Shown: positions 52,243 through 61,722, counted from the first letter of the stretch. The stretch: 64,000 nt of DNA from Pseudomonas jinjuensis (GCF_900103845.1 NZ_FNIJ01000010.1:62001-126000); one strand, 5' to 3'. Program-made: numbers and translations. The notes: a model not told the origin generated them from the sequence alone.

Positions 52243-54420
52243 TCAGAGGCCGTTCTTCGCCTTGAACTCGCGGCGGCGGCGGTGCAGCACCGGCTCGGTG
52301 TAGCCGTTCGGCTGCTTCGTGCCTTCGACCACCAGCTCCAGCGCGGCCTGGAAGGCCACGTTGTCGTCGAAGTTCGGCGCCATCGGGCGGTACAGCGGGT
52401 CGCTGGCGTTCTGCCGGTCGACCACCACGGCCATGCGCTTCAGGCCTTCCACCACCTGCTCCCGGCTGATCACGCCGTGGCGCAGCCAGTTGGCCAGCAG
52501 CTGGCTGGAGATGCGCAGGGTGGCGCGGTCTTCCATCAGGCCGACGTCGTTGATGTCCGGCACCTTGGAGCAGCCGACGCCCTGGTCGATCCAGCGGACC
52601 ACGTAGCCGAGGATGCCCTGGCAGTTGTTGTCCACCTCGTTGGCGATCTCTTCCGCGGTCCAGTTGGTGTTGGGCGCCAGCGGGATGGTCAGGATGTCGT
52701 CCACCGAAGCCGGCGCGCGCCTGGCCAGCTCGGCCTGGCGGGCGAACACGTCGACCTTGTGGTAGTGCAGCGCGTGCAGGGTGGCGGCGGTCGGCGACGG
52801 AACCCAGGCGGTGTTGGCGCCGGCCAGCGGGTGGGCGATCTTCTGTTCGACCATCGCGGCCATCAGGTCCGGCATGGCCCACATGCCCTTGCCGATCTGC
52901 GCCTTGCCCTGCAGGCCGGTAGCCAGGCCGACGTCGACGTTGTTGTTCTCGTAGGCGCCGATCCACTTCTCGCTCTTCATGGCGCCCTTGCGCACCACGG
53001 CGCCGGCTTCCATGGAGGTGTGGATCTCGTCACCGGTGCGGTCGAGGAAGCCGGTGTTGATGAACACCACGCGCTCGCGGGCTTCCCTGATGCAGGCCTT
53101 GAGATTGACCGTGGTGCGGCGCTCCTCGTCCATGATGCCGACCTTCAGGGTGTTGCGCGGCAGGCCGAGGACGTCCTCGACGCGGCCGAACAGCTCGCTG
53201 GTGAAGGCGACTTCTTCCGGACCGTGCATCTTCGGCTTGACGATGTAGACGCTGCCGGTGCGGGTGTTCCTGCGGGTGGTGTTGCCGTTCAGGTTGTGCA
53301 CGGCGATCAGGCTGGTGAACAGGCCGTCCTGGATGCCTTCCGGCACTTCGTTGCCGGCGGCGTCGAGGATCGCCGGGTTGGTCATCAGGTGGCCGACGTT
53401 GCGCACGAACAGCAGGGAGCGGCCGTGCAGGGTCAGCGCGGAGCCGTCGGCTTTGGTGTATTCGCGGTCCGGGTTCATGGTGCGGGTGAAGGTGCTGCCG
53501 CCCTTGGAGACTTCCTCGGCGAGATCGCCCTTCATCAGGCCCAGCCAGTTGCGGTAGACCACGACCTTGTCGTCGGCATCGACCGCGGCGACCGAGTCTT
53601 CGCAGTCCATGATGGTGGTCAGCGCGGCTTCCATCAGCACGTCCTTCACGCCGGCGGCGTCGGTCTTGCCGATGCTGTGTTCGCGGTCGATCTGGATTTC
53701 GAAGTGCAGGCCGTTGTTCTTCAGCAGCACGGCGCTCGGCGCGGCCGCATCGCCCTGGAAGGCGAGGAACTGGGCGGCGTTCTTCAGGCCGCTTTCGGAA
53801 CCGTTGGCCAGGCGCACTACAAGATTTCCGCCAGCCACTACATAAGCGGCGGCATCGACGTGGGAGCCCGATTCCAGAGGGGCCGCTTCGTCGAGGAAGG
53901 CGCGCGCGTAGGCGATGACCTTGTCGCCGCGGACCTTGTTGTAGCCCTTGCCCTTCTCGGCGCCGTTCTCCTCGCCGATCACGTCGGTGCCGTAGAGCGC
54001 GTCGTACAGCGAGCCCCAGCGGGCATTGGAGGCGTTCAGGGCGAAGCGCGCGTTCATCACCGGCACCACCAGCTGCGGGCCGGCGACGCGGGCGATCTCG
54101 TCATCGACGTTCTCGGTGACGGCCTGGAAATCCGCGGCTTCCGGCAGCAGGTAGCCGATTTCCTCGAGGAAGGCCTTGTAGGCCACGGCATCGTGGGCCT
54201 GGCCGGCGCGCGCCTGGTGCCAGGCGTCGATCTTCGCCTGGAGTTCGTCGCGCTTGGCGAGCAGCGCCTTGTTCTTCGGTGCGAGGTCGTTGATCACTGC
54301 TTCCACGCCGGCCCAGAACTTGTCGGCGGCGACGCCGGTTCCCGGGATGGCTTCGTTGTTCACGAAGTCGAACAGCACCTTGGCGACCTGCAGGCCACCG
54401 ACTTGAACGCGCTCAGTCAT
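52243..54420 (-). CDS. glcB: Malate synthase G
   Basis: A 725-residue enzyme that condenses glyoxylate with acetyl-CoA to malate. Both length and sequence fit isoform G rather than the shorter isoform A. Conserved parts are [21 protein letters not shown] (catalytic Asp/Glu metal region), [17 protein letters not shown] and [21 protein letters not shown]. The start [17 protein letters not shown] at 54420 follows GTGAGG. In pseudomonads GlcB serves both the glyoxylate shunt and glycolate use. It is divergent from the gcvR-like gene and has its own terminator. Confidence 0.97.
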   Translation of the reverse strand: MTERVQVGGLQVAKVLFDFVNNEAIPGTGVAADKFWAGVEAVINDLAPKNKALLAKRDELQAKIDAWHQARAGQAHDAVAYKAFLEEIGYLLPEAADFQAVTENVDDEIARVAGPQLVVPVMNARFALNASNARWGSLYDALYGTDVIGEENGAEKGKGYNKVRGDKVIAYARAFLDEAAPLESGSHVDAAAYVVAGGNLVVRLANGSESGLKNAAQFLAFQGDAAAPSAVLLKNNGLHFEIQIDREHSIGKTDAAGVKDVLMEAALTTIMDCEDSVAAVDADDKVVVYRNWLGLMKGDLAEEVSKGGSTFTRTMNPDREYTKADGSALTLHGRSLLFVRNVGHLMTNPAILDAAGNEVPEGIQDGLFTSLIAVHNLNGNTTRRNTRTGSVYIVKPKMHGPEEVAFTSELFGRVEDVLGLPRNTLKVGIMDEERRTTVNLKACIREARERVVFINTGFLDRTGDEIHTSMEAGAVVRKGAMKSEKWIGAYENNNVDVGLATGLQGKAQIGKGMWAMPDLMAAMVEQKIAHPLAGANTAWVPSPTAATLHALHYHKVDVFARQAELARRAPASVDDILTIPLAPNTNWTAEEIANEVDNNCQGILGYVVRWIDQGVGCSKVPDINDVGLMEDRATLRISSQLLANWLRHGVISREQVVEGLKRMAVVVDRQNASDPLYRPMAPNFDDNVAFQAALELVVEGTKQPNGYTEPVLHRRRREFKAKNGL

Positions 54421-54745
54421 TGCTTGCCTCACTCTGCTCAGAACCAGCTTTGGACTGCGGCAAAATCGCCTTGTAGTCCGAGTTGCGGGATACTACATGA
54501 TGCGACGGGAAAAACCAGTGGGCTAAAGTCGAGGACCGACCAGGAAGCACGCAACAGTCATGCAGTGGCAATAATGTTCGCAAAAAATTGAGTGATTGTT
54601 CCAGATAAATCTTGAAACCGTACACGATTGCCCTGCCGACAGCTCTGCGGCGCCCCGTCGCAGCCACCCCGGGAAGTCCACCTATACTTCTTTTTCCAAC
54701 CCTGAAAAAGCCTTTTCCCGCCCGTCGCTTCCAGGAGTCTGCCTT
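54421..54745. promoter_or_regulatory. Divergent region between glcB and gcvR-like gene
   Basis: This 325-base gap has no gene. It contains a 6-base dyad TGTAGT-N14-ACTACA at 54472-54497, about 50-75 bases before the glcB start, which could be an operator. I cannot assign promoter elements with confidence. Confidence 0.35.
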
Positions 54746-55264
54746 ATGGATCATCTCGTTCTTACAGTCATCGCTCCGGATCAGCCGGGGCTGGTGGAAC
54801 GGATCGCCCAGTGCATCGCCGCCCATGGCGGCAACTGGCTGGAAAGCCGCATGTCGAGGATGGCCGGGCAGTTCGCCGGAATCCTCCGCGTGGCGGTGCC
54901 GGCGGAAGGCTACGACGAACTGGTGGAGGGCCTGCAGGGCCTGGCCGACCAGGGTATCCGCGTGCTCCTGGCGGAAAGCGGCATCGAGCCGTCCTGCAAC
55001 TGGAAGCCGATCCATCTCGACCTAGTGGGCAACGACCGCCCCGGCATCGTCCGCGACATCACCCGCCTGCTCGCCGAGCAGGGCGTGAACCTGGAGCGGC
55101 TGACCACCGAAGTCCTGCCGGCGCCGATGAGCAGCGAACCGCTGTTTCACGCCGAAGCCGTGCTCGCCGTCCCCCTGACGCTGTCGCTGGAAGCGCTGCA
55201 GCAGCGCCTGGAAGCGCTGGCCGACGACCTGATGGTGGAGCTTAATCTCCATAATGGAGAGTGA
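54746..55264 (+). CDS. ACT-domain protein, glycine cleavage system repressor GcvR-like
   Basis: A 172-residue cytoplasmic protein with two ACT domains: LVLTVIAPDQPGLVERIAQCIAAHGGNWLESRMSRMAGQFAGILRV (residues 4-50) and IHLDLVGNDRPGIVRDITRLLAEQGVNLERLTTEVL (about 92-128). This double-ACT layout is that of GcvR, which in E. coli binds GcvA and glycine to repress the glycine cleavage operon. AGGAG precedes the ATG. No gcv genes are nearby, so the target is an inference. Confidence 0.85.
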   Translation: MDHLVLTVIAPDQPGLVERIAQCIAAHGGNWLESRMSRMAGQFAGILRVAVPAEGYDELVEGLQGLADQGIRVLLAESGIEPSCNWKPIHLDLVGNDRPGIVRDITRLLAEQGVNLERLTTEVLPAPMSSEPLFHAEAVLAVPLTLSLEALQQRLEALADDLMVELNLHNGE

Positions 55265-55750
55265 AGGGCGTATCTCCTTGCCGGCTGTGGACAAGTCTGT
55301 GGTCAGCCTGTGGGCTGTTGGCTTGGAAGCCCATGGATGCTGGCCCAGCTGAGCGATGGATGGTTCCGGGAATTGTGCACAGCTGGCGTGGACGGGAATG
55401 TGCGCGGCCTGTGGATGGATTGCCGTGAGGATTGTGGGGCGTGGGGTTCAGCGTTCTGTACGTTTTTCGATCTGAAAGTGCACCGGGCGCTGCGGCGCAT
55501 GTCATGCACAGATGCCGTGGATCAGCCTGTGGAAAAGCTCCGGATTCCTTGCCGGAAGCCGGGCCTGGCAAGGGTTGTACGGCCTGGTTCAGGAAATGAG
55601 CAAGGGGCCTGAAGGCGGCTGGATCCGTGCGGAACAGGGGAAAGGTGCCGCGTTATCCACGTTCGCGCTGGATGAAGCTGTGGACAACATGCGGGTTATC
55701 CTCTGCAAGCCAGGCGCTGCGTGGCTTGCAGGGATTCGCTCGATTTTTGC
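55265..55750. other. Gene-free region with a cluster of DnaA-box-like sequences
   Basis: No convincing gene lies in this 486-base stretch. Four 9-mers differ from the DnaA box TTATCCACA by one base: 55286-55294 (TGTGGACAA), 55528-55536 (TGTGGAAAA), 55653-55661 (TTATCCACG) and 55679-55687 (TGTGGACAA). Several others differ by two (55373-55381, 55410-55418, 55516-55524, 55696-55704). A DnaA-binding locus away from oriC is one possible role. Confidence 0.55.
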
Positions 55751-56635
55751 TCAGCGGCTGCGGGTGACCCGGTACCAGGCGTCCGCGCTGTAGACGATCA
55801 GCCCGGCCCAGATGAAGGCGAAGGACAGCAGCCGCGTGCTGTCGAGGTGCTCGCCGAACAGCAGCACCGCCTGCAGCAGCACCAGGGTCGGCGCCAGGTA
55901 CTGCAGGAAGCCGAGGGTGGCGTAGGGCAGGTGGCGCGCGGCGGCGTTGAAGCAGACCAGCGGCACCAGCGTCACCGGGCCGGCGGCGGCCAGCCAGAGC
56001 GCTTCGTGGCTGGTCCAGAATTCCGCCTGGGTGCTCGGGCCGTCGCTGAACGCCAGCCAGCCGAGGGCCAGTGGCAGCAGCAGCCAGGTTTCCACCACCA
56101 GCCCGGGCAGCGCGGCCACCGGCGCCTGCTTGCGGATCAGCCCGTAGAAACCGAAGGTCAGCGCCAGTGTCAGGGACACCCAGGGCAGGTTGCCCAGCTG
56201 CCAGACCTGCTGTGCCACGCCGATCGCCGCCAGGCCGACCGCCACCCATTGCAGCGGATACAGCCGCTCGCGCAGCACCAGCAGGGCCAGGAGGACGTTG
56301 ATCAACGGGTTGATGTAGTAGCCGAGGCTGGCTTCCAGCATGTGCCCGTTGTTCACCGCCCAGACGTAGATCAGCCAGTTGCAGGCGATCAGCATGCCGC
56401 TGCCGGCCAGCACCGCCAGCCGCCACGGATTCTCGCGCAGCTCGCGCCACCAGCCGGGATGCTTCCATACCAGCAGCAGGAGCGCGCCGAAGATCGCCGA
56501 CCAGATGGCCCGGTGGGTAATGATCTCCAGCGCCGGAATGCGTTCGAGCAGTTTGAAATAGAGCGGAAAGAGTCCCCAGATCACATAGGCAGTGAGGCCC
56601 AGGGTGTAGCCCAGGCGGGGGTTGGCGGTGGCCAT
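55751..56635 (-). CDS. rarD: EamA-family transporter RarD
   Basis: A 294-residue inner-membrane protein with ten hydrophobic helices in two EamA halves. The RarD signature is near the N-terminus: GLTAYVIWGLFPLYFKLLERIPALEIITHRAIWS. It continues NWLIYVWAVNNGHMLEASLGYYINPLINVL and ARHLPYATLGFLQYLAPTLVLLQAVLLFGE. RarD proteins are linked to chloramphenicol sensitivity in P. aeruginosa by name only; the substrate is unknown. Confidence 0.92.
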   Translation of the reverse strand: MATANPRLGYTLGLTAYVIWGLFPLYFKLLERIPALEIITHRAIWSAIFGALLLLVWKHPGWWRELRENPWRLAVLAGSGMLIACNWLIYVWAVNNGHMLEASLGYYINPLINVLLALLVLRERLYPLQWVAVGLAAIGVAQQVWQLGNLPWVSLTLALTFGFYGLIRKQAPVAALPGLVVETWLLLPLALGWLAFSDGPSTQAEFWTSHEALWLAAAGPVTLVPLVCFNAAARHLPYATLGFLQYLAPTLVLLQAVLLFGEHLDSTRLLSFAFIWAGLIVYSADAWYRVTRSR

Positions 56636-56754
56636 GGAACGTCCTTGGATAGGCAGCTAAGGGTTGTCCGGGCCATTCTAGGCGGGCGGCCGCGGGTTGT
56701 CTGTGCGTTCAGGTTTTTCGGCGGCGGCGCATGGTGGCTGGAGTAGGGCGAATG

Positions 56755-56878
56755 AAGCGGAACGCTTCATCCGCCGATAACGCCACGCCGATGGGATGGC
56801 GGATAACGCTGGCGCGTTATGCGCCCTACCCGGACATTCCAGCGAAACCCTGTAGGAGCGGGCCATGCCCGCGACCAC
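56755..56878. repeat. Hairpin, GATAACGC-type repeat and REP
   Basis: AAGCGGAACGCTT at 56755-56767 is a small hairpin. GCGGATAACGCTGGCGCGTTATGCGCCCTAC at 56799-56828 is a copy of the repeat seen at 1692 and 50102, and TGTAGGAGCGGGCCATGCCCGCGA at 56850-56874 is a REP. Confidence 0.75.
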
Positions 56879-56885
56879 CGTGCAG

Positions 56886-57860
56886 TCAGAACAACCGCAA
56901 CGGCTCCTCGTCCAGCGCCGCCAGCTGTTCGCGCAGGATCAGCACCTGCTCGCCCCAATAGCGCTCGCTGCCGAACCAGGGGAAGCTCGGCGGGAAGGCC
57001 GGGTCGTCCCAGCGCCGCGCCAGCCAGGCGCTGTAGTGCATCAGGCGGATGGAGCGCAGGCCTTCGATCAGCGGCAGTTCGCGCGGATCGAAGTCGTGGA
57101 ATTCCTGGTAGCCATCCATCAGCTCGGAGAGCTGCGAGAGGCGCTCATGGCGCTCGCCGGCGAGCATCATCCACAGGTCCTGCACCGCCGGGCCCATGCG
57201 GCAGTCGTCGAGATCGACGATGTGGAAGACGTCGTCGCGGCACAGCAGGTTGCCGGGATGGCAGTCGCCGTGCATGCGGATCGCGTTGTACGGGACGCGG
57301 GCGAACAGCTCGTCGAGCCGCTTCAGCAGGTCGCGCGCCACCGATTCGTAGGCCGGCAGCAGGCTGGCGGGGATGAAGTTGCTCTCCAGCAGGGTTTCCA
57401 GGGATTCGTGGCCGAAGTTATCCACAGTCAGGGTTTCGCGATGGACGAAGGGCCGGGTGGCGCCCACCGCATGCAGGCGGCCGAGCAACTGGCCGAGGCG
57501 GTAGAGCTGGTCGAGGTTGCCCGGTTCCGGCGCGCGGCCGCCGCGGCGCGGGAACAGGGTGAAGCGGAAGCCGGCGTATTCGAACAGCGTCTCGCCGTCA
57601 TGCAGCAGCGGCGCCACCACCGGCACTTCGCAGTCCGCCAGTTCGGCGGCGAAGCTGTGTTCCTCGCGGATCGCCTCGTCGCTCCAGCGCCCGGGGCGGT
57701 AGAACTTGGCGATCAGCGGTTCGCCTTCGTCGATGCCCACCTGGTAGACGCGGTTCTCGTAGCTGTTCAGCGCGAGCACCCGCGCATCGCTGCGGAAGCC
57801 GATGCTTTCCACCGCGTCGAGGACCAGGTCTGGCGTGAGGGCGGAAAAGGGATGGGACAT
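56886..57860 (-). CDS. srkA: Stress response kinase A (YihE/SrkA)
   Basis: A 324-residue Ser/Thr protein kinase of the choline-kinase-like fold. The nucleotide region shows NSYENRVYQVGIDEGEPLIAKFYRPGRWSDEAIREEH with a Lys and a Glu of the active site. The catalytic loop is HGDCHPGNLLCRD and the metal loop is IVDLDDCRMGPAVQDLW. SrkA counters programmed death under envelope stress in E. coli, where it is linked to dsbA; dsbA is not adjacent here. Confidence 0.93.
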   Translation of the reverse strand: MSHPFSALTPDLVLDAVESIGFRSDARVLALNSYENRVYQVGIDEGEPLIAKFYRPGRWSDEAIREEHSFAAELADCEVPVVAPLLHDGETLFEYAGFRFTLFPRRGGRAPEPGNLDQLYRLGQLLGRLHAVGATRPFVHRETLTVDNFGHESLETLLESNFIPASLLPAYESVARDLLKRLDELFARVPYNAIRMHGDCHPGNLLCRDDVFHIVDLDDCRMGPAVQDLWMMLAGERHERLSQLSELMDGYQEFHDFDPRELPLIEGLRSIRLMHYSAWLARRWDDPAFPPSFPWFGSERYWGEQVLILREQLAALDEEPLRLF

Positions 57861-57924
57861 GGCGGCGCACCGAAGCTGTGGTCAGAACGCCTAGTTTACG
57901 CGCGCCATGCCGGCAGTGGGCGGG

Positions 57925-58368
57925 CTAGTGAGTGCAACTGGCCTGTTCCGGCAGGTGATAGCCGGCCTTGGTCAGCATCTCGCCATGGGCGTCGAAATAC
58001 TCGATGAAGCGCTCGGCCAGCTCATGCCGGGGGCCTTCCACCAGGACCACGTACTGCTGCCTGCAGGCGTAGGTATGCGGCGTCTCGCCACGGCCCATGG
58101 CGTGCAGCTTCTGCGGGCCGGCGCTGTCGTCGGCGAAATACATGTCGTAGAGCGCGCCCTGGGCGATCTCGTCGGCCATCTGGTCGCTGGGGCCGTCGAT
58201 CAGCAGCACCTTGTTGCCGGTGTCCATCTGGTACTGGTCGACCAGCGGTTCGAGGGTGCGCATGATCTGGCTGCCGCTGGCGACCCGCAGCACGTCGGGC
58301 GTGGCCTGGCTGACCGCAGGCAGCAGGGATAGGAAGAGGGACAGCAGAAGGAGGGGAAGGCGGCGCAT
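57925..58368 (-). CDS. Short ModA-like periplasmic binding protein
   Basis: A 147-residue secreted protein with a signal peptide (LPLLLLSLFLSLLPAVSQAT). The first part aligns with the N-terminal lobe of molybdate-binding ModA (VLRVASGSQIMRTLEPLVDQYQMDTGNKVLLIDG, then DQMADEIAQGALYDMYFADD). The last part looks like the C-terminal helix of ModA (LAERFIEYFDAHGEMLTKAGYHLP). About 100 residues that form most of the second lobe seem to be missing compared with the usual length of about 250. It lies beside modE but no modBC genes are present. It may be a binding protein of a new type, a sensor, or a decayed ModA. Confidence 0.6.
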   Translation of the reverse strand: MRRLPLLLLSLFLSLLPAVSQATPDVLRVASGSQIMRTLEPLVDQYQMDTGNKVLLIDGPSDQMADEIAQGALYDMYFADDSAGPQKLHAMGRGETPHTYACRQQYVVLVEGPRHELAERFIEYFDAHGEMLTKAGYHLPEQASCTH

Positions 58369-58451
58369 GGGCGGACACTCCAGGAGCGTGTGGAAGCCGC
58401 CGATTGGATCGCAAATGCGCCGTTTTCCGCTTGATATATGGCAGCCGTTCC

Positions 58452-59216
58452 TCAGAGCGGCGTGCCGAGGATCACCTGGGCCGGGGAGAACTGCGCGCGC
58501 ACGTAGTCGCCCACCTGCAGGCGCAGCATTTCGATGCGCTCCGGATCGACCAGCGCGCAGAGCATCTGGCCGCTGGGCAGCTGGATGCGCACTTCGCTGG
58601 GGCCGTCGCCGGCTTCGCGGATTTCCTCGATGTTGCCTTCCAGCGCGTTGAGGCCGTCCGGGCAGGCGATCTGTGGCAGGTCGACGTAGAGCCAGCCAGC
58701 CTTCATCAGCGCGATCACCGGCTGGCCGCTGCGCAGCTCGAGCTTTTCCGTGCTTTCCCGGGTGACCCGCGCCTGGATGCGCGCGCCGCCCGGCAGTTCG
58801 ATGTGCACCAGGTCGTTCAGCCCCATGTGCTCGATCTCGCTGACCCGCCCATGCAGCTGGTTGCGCGCGCTGGTGCGCATCATCAGGCGGCCGATCAGCT
58901 CCAGGTCGGCCTGCTGCTCGACATTCTCGACGATGCGTTCGCGCAGTTCCTCCAAGTGCTGGTAGAGCGCCAGCAGGCGTTCGCCGTCGGCGGTCAGGCG
59001 CGCGCCGCCGCCGCCCTTGCCGCCGACGCTGCGCTCCACCAGCGGGCGGTCGGCCAGGTTGTTGAGTTCGTCGATGGCGTCCCAGGCGGTCTTGTAGCTC
59101 ATGCCGGCGGCCTTGGCGGCCTGGGTGATCGAGCCGAGCTGGGCGATCTGCGCGAGCAGGGCGATGCGCTGCGGGCGGCGGGTGACGTGCTGGGTGAGGA
59201 GGCTGAGGGTGGTCAT
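58452..59216 (-). CDS. modE: Molybdate-responsive regulator ModE
   Basis: A 254-residue regulator. The N-terminal winged helix (residues 14-85) contains LAQIAQLGSITQAAKAAGMSYKTAWDAIDELNN and the GKGGGGARLTADGERLL wing typical of ModE. Two C-terminal TOBE/Mop domains (about residues 120-190 and 195-254) bind molybdate: NQLHGRVSEIEHMGLNDLVHIELPGG, and ALEGNIEEIREAGDGPSEVRIQLPSG. With molybdate it represses transport genes. The short ModA-like gene lies downstream in the same direction. Confidence 0.92.
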   Translation of the reverse strand: MTTLSLLTQHVTRRPQRIALLAQIAQLGSITQAAKAAGMSYKTAWDAIDELNNLADRPLVERSVGGKGGGGARLTADGERLLALYQHLEELRERIVENVEQQADLELIGRLMMRTSARNQLHGRVSEIEHMGLNDLVHIELPGGARIQARVTRESTEKLELRSGQPVIALMKAGWLYVDLPQIACPDGLNALEGNIEEIREAGDGPSEVRIQLPSGQMLCALVDPERIEMLRLQVGDYVRAQFSPAQVILGTPL

Positions 59217-59285
59217 GGCAAGCGCTGCAACGATTCTTGTTTCAGTCGAGAGTCGATCATACCGGGGTGGAAGGCAAGCGCGGAT

Positions 59286-60017
59286 TCAATCCGGTTTCGC
59301 CGTGCGCGCCAGGCAGTACACGTCGACCCGCGCCGCGCCTGCCTTGCGCAGCAGGCGGGCGATGGTCTCGGCGGTGCTGCCGGTGGTCAGCACGTCGTCC
59401 ACCAGCGCCAGATGCGCGCCGCGCAGATCGCCGCCGGATTCCAGGGCGAAGGCATGGCGCAGGTTGCGCTTGCGGGTGGCGGCGTCCAGGCCCTGCTGCG
59501 GCGGGGTTTCCTGCACGCGACGGACGAGGTTCCCGCGCACCGGCAGCCGCAGTTCCCGGCCGAGCCAGTCGGCCAGCAGGCCCGCCTGGTTGAAGCCGCG
59601 CTGACGCTGCCGCAGCGGCGCCAGGGGCACCGGCAGCAGCAGGTCGGGGCGCGCCAGGCCGTCATGGAAGGCATGCTGCAGATGGCGCGCGAGCAACTGG
59701 CCGAGCAATCGTCCCAGCGGCCACTGCGCGTGATGCTTGAAGCGGGTGACCAGGCTGTCCAGCGGGAAGGCGTAGCGCCAGGGCGTCTCCACCCGGGCGA
59801 AGGCCGGCGGCTTCTTCAGGCACTCGCCGCAGACCAGGCCGTGCGCCTGCAGCGGCAGGGCGCAGATCGCACAGTGCGCGGCGAGCCACGGCAGGTCGGC
59901 ATCGCAGCCGGAGCAGAGCGGCAGTCCGGGCGCGTCGGCGGTGGCGCCGCAGAGCAGGCAGGCGGGGCGCAGGTCCAGCCAGACGGGGCGTAGCCGCGCG
60001 AGCAAGGTCTTGTGCAT
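59286..60017 (-). CDS. ComF-family phosphoribosyltransferase-like protein
   Basis: A 243-residue protein. The N-terminus carries zinc-finger pairs ([37 protein letters not shown]). The C-terminal phosphoribosyltransferase fold ends with the PRPP loop [19 protein letters not shown]. ComF proteins support DNA uptake in competent bacteria; GntX-like ones support gluconate use. The start is ATG 60017 with GGAGGGG upstream; a longer frame begins with TTG. In pseudomonads this gene usually precedes bioB on the opposite strand, as here. Confidence 0.9.
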   Translation of the reverse strand: MHKTLLARLRPVWLDLRPACLLCGATADAPGLPLCSGCDADLPWLAAHCAICALPLQAHGLVCGECLKKPPAFARVETPWRYAFPLDSLVTRFKHHAQWPLGRLLGQLLARHLQHAFHDGLARPDLLLPVPLAPLRQRQRGFNQAGLLADWLGRELRLPVRGNLVRRVQETPPQQGLDAATRKRNLRHAFALESGGDLRGAHLALVDDVLTTGSTAETIARLLRKAGAARVDVYCLARTAKPD

Positions 60018-60040
60018 GTCGCCCCTCCATGGGCGGGGAA

Positions 60041-60334
60041 TCAATGGATCAGCCAGCTCATCACGATCAGGCCGAGGAAGGTCCAGACCAGGCCGCCGAA
60101 GATCGAGCGGCGCAGGAATGCGCGGATGCCACTGTAGAGCAGCAGCAGGCCGATGAAGAGGACGACGAAGCTGAAGAACGAGACGTCCATTCCGATGGCC
60201 CGCGCCAGGCCGTGGAGGAAGTCGTCCATCGCGCCCCAGACGCCGCCGAGCACGCCGGAGAGCAGGTCGACGAGGAAACGGATGGCCTTGCCGAGCGTTT
60301 CGCCGAGCCAGTCGAAGAAGCTTTCTGTACCCAT
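60041..60334 (-). CDS. Small hypothetical membrane protein
   Basis: A 97-residue protein with an amphipathic N-terminal half ([45 protein letters not shown]) and two closely spaced transmembrane helices at the C-terminus ([20 protein letters not shown] and [20 protein letters not shown]). I do not recognise a named family. It is 23 bases upstream of comF on the same strand, which suggests co-transcription. GGGA precedes the ATG. Confidence 0.72.
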   Translation of the reverse strand: MGTESFFDWLGETLGKAIRFLVDLLSGVLGGVWGAMDDFLHGLARAIGMDVSFFSFVVLFIGLLLLYSGIRAFLRRSIFGGLVWTFLGLIVMSWLIH

Positions 60335-60425
60335 GAATCCCTTTGTTCCCTGGGGAATGTTGATTTGGAGCGAAGATTAGCCGTTCGGTTCAGCGGAAGC
60401 ATGTGCTGTTCATTTGTTGATCATA

Positions 60426-60455
60426 TGTCAACCTGTGTCTTTTCACAGGTTGACA
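60426..60455. promoter_or_regulatory. BirA-type biotin operator upstream of bioB
   Basis: A perfect 12-base inverted repeat TGTCAACCTGTG / CACAGGTTGACA around TCTTTT. Written as TGTCAACC-N14-GGTTGACA it fits the BirA box TTGTMAACC-N14/15-GGTTKACAA. It lies about 105-135 bases before the bioB ATG. Confidence 0.85.
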
Positions 60456-60559
60456 GCATCCAACGGGTTCTGAATTATTCAGCAAGCCTGATTCCCGGTG
60501 GCGCGCCGCCGGGCACCCCTGACAAGAGGCGCCCCGAAGCGTCACAAGGAAGCCGAACC

Positions 60560-61618
60560 ATGACTGCCACCGCAGCCCAGACCACCCGCCACGACTGGAC
60601 CCTCGCCGAGGTCCGCGCCCTGTTCGAGCAGCCGTTCAACGACCTGCTGTTCCAGGCGCAGGTGGTGCATCGCAGCCACTTCGATGCGAACCGCGTGCAG
60701 GTGTCCACCCTGCTGTCGATCAAGACTGGCGCGTGCCCGGAAGACTGCAAGTACTGCCCTCAGTCCGGCCACTACAACACCGGCCTGGACAAGGAAAAGC
60801 TGATGGAAGTGCAGAAGGTGCTGGAAGCCGCGGCGGAAGCCAAGGCCATCGGCTCCACCCGCTTCTGCATGGGCGCCGCGTGGAAGCACCCGTCCGCCAA
60901 GGACATGCCCTACGTGCTGGAAATGGTCAAGGGTGTGAAGCGCCTCGGCCTGGAAACCTGCATGACCCTCGGCAAGCTGACCCAGGAGCAGACCCAGGCG
61001 CTGGCCGAAGCGGGCCTGGACTACTACAACCACAACCTCGACACCTCGCCGGAGTTCTACGGCAACATCATCACCACCCGCACCTACAGCGAGCGCCTGC
61101 AGACCCTGGCCTACGTGCGCGAGGCGGGGATGAAGATCTGCTCCGGCGGCATCCTCGGCATGGGCGAGTCGGTGGACGACCGCGCCGGCCTGCTGATCCA
61201 GCTGGCGAACCTGCCGGAGCATCCGGAATCCGTACCGATCAACATGCTGGTCAAGGTGCAGGGCACCCCGCTGGCCGAGGAGAAGGACGTCGATCCGTTC
61301 GACTTCATCCGCACCCTGGCGGTTGCCCGCATCATGATGCCGAAGTCCCACGTGCGCCTGTCCGCCGGCCGCGAGCAGATGAACGAGCAGATGCAGGCCC
61401 TGGCCTTCATGGCCGGCGCCAACTCGATCTTCTACGGCGAGAAGCTGCTGACCACCACCAACCCGCAGGCGGAGAAGGACATGCAGCTGTTCGCCCGCCT
61501 CGGCATCAAACCGGAAGAGCGCGAGGAGCACGCCGACGAGGTGCACCAGGCCGCCATCGAGCAGGCGCTGGTGGAACAACGCGACTCCCGGTTGTTCTAT
61601 AACGCGGCTTCGGCCTGA
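60560..61618 (+). CDS. bioB: Biotin synthase
   Basis: A 352-residue radical-SAM enzyme that inserts sulphur into dethiobiotin. The 4Fe-4S SAM motif is CPEDCKYC, and the second cluster ligands lie in [15 protein letters not shown] and [13 protein letters not shown]. The ATG at 60560 follows AAGGA; the longer open frame upstream covers the operator and is not coding. It is the first gene of bioBFHC(D), with a BirA-type operator upstream and a REP pair between it and bioF. Confidence 0.97.
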   Translation: MTATAAQTTRHDWTLAEVRALFEQPFNDLLFQAQVVHRSHFDANRVQVSTLLSIKTGACPEDCKYCPQSGHYNTGLDKEKLMEVQKVLEAAAEAKAIGSTRFCMGAAWKHPSAKDMPYVLEMVKGVKRLGLETCMTLGKLTQEQTQALAEAGLDYYNHNLDTSPEFYGNIITTRTYSERLQTLAYVREAGMKICSGGILGMGESVDDRAGLLIQLANLPEHPESVPINMLVKVQGTPLAEEKDVDPFDFIRTLAVARIMMPKSHVRLSAGREQMNEQMQALAFMAGANSIFYGEKLLTTTNPQAEKDMQLFARLGIKPEEREEHADEVHQAAIEQALVEQRDSRLFYNAASA

Positions 61619-61630
61619 CCTGCTTTCCTT

Positions 61631-61722
61631 GTAGGAGCGAGGGGGACGCCTAGTCCTTGCTCGCGAACCGACCGGCATCTGCGCATCCGGGTAGGCCGTT
61701 CGCGAGCAAGCTCGCTCCTACA
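61631..61722. repeat. REP with loop insertion, followed by an ordinary REP
   Basis: Bases 61631-61668 read GTAGGAGCGAGG-GGGACGCCTAGTCC-TTGCTCGCGAAC. This is an ordinary REP split by an insertion around ACGCCTAGTCC, and it matches the complement of 4185-4222 at all but three or four positions. An ordinary unit (GTTCGCGAGCAAGCTCGCTCCTAC) follows at 61698-61721. Confidence 0.85.

Noticed and set aside
58400-58440. ModE operator between the short ModA-like gene and modE (ATCGCAAAT...TTGATATAT)
   Set aside because: The halves do not form the expected ATCGCTATATA-type dyad, and the position upstream of the ModA-like gene is not enough.
60029-60559. Long N-terminal extension of BioB
   Set aside because: The open frame covers the small membrane-protein gene in antisense and the biotin operator; the ATG at 60560 gives the normal enzyme.
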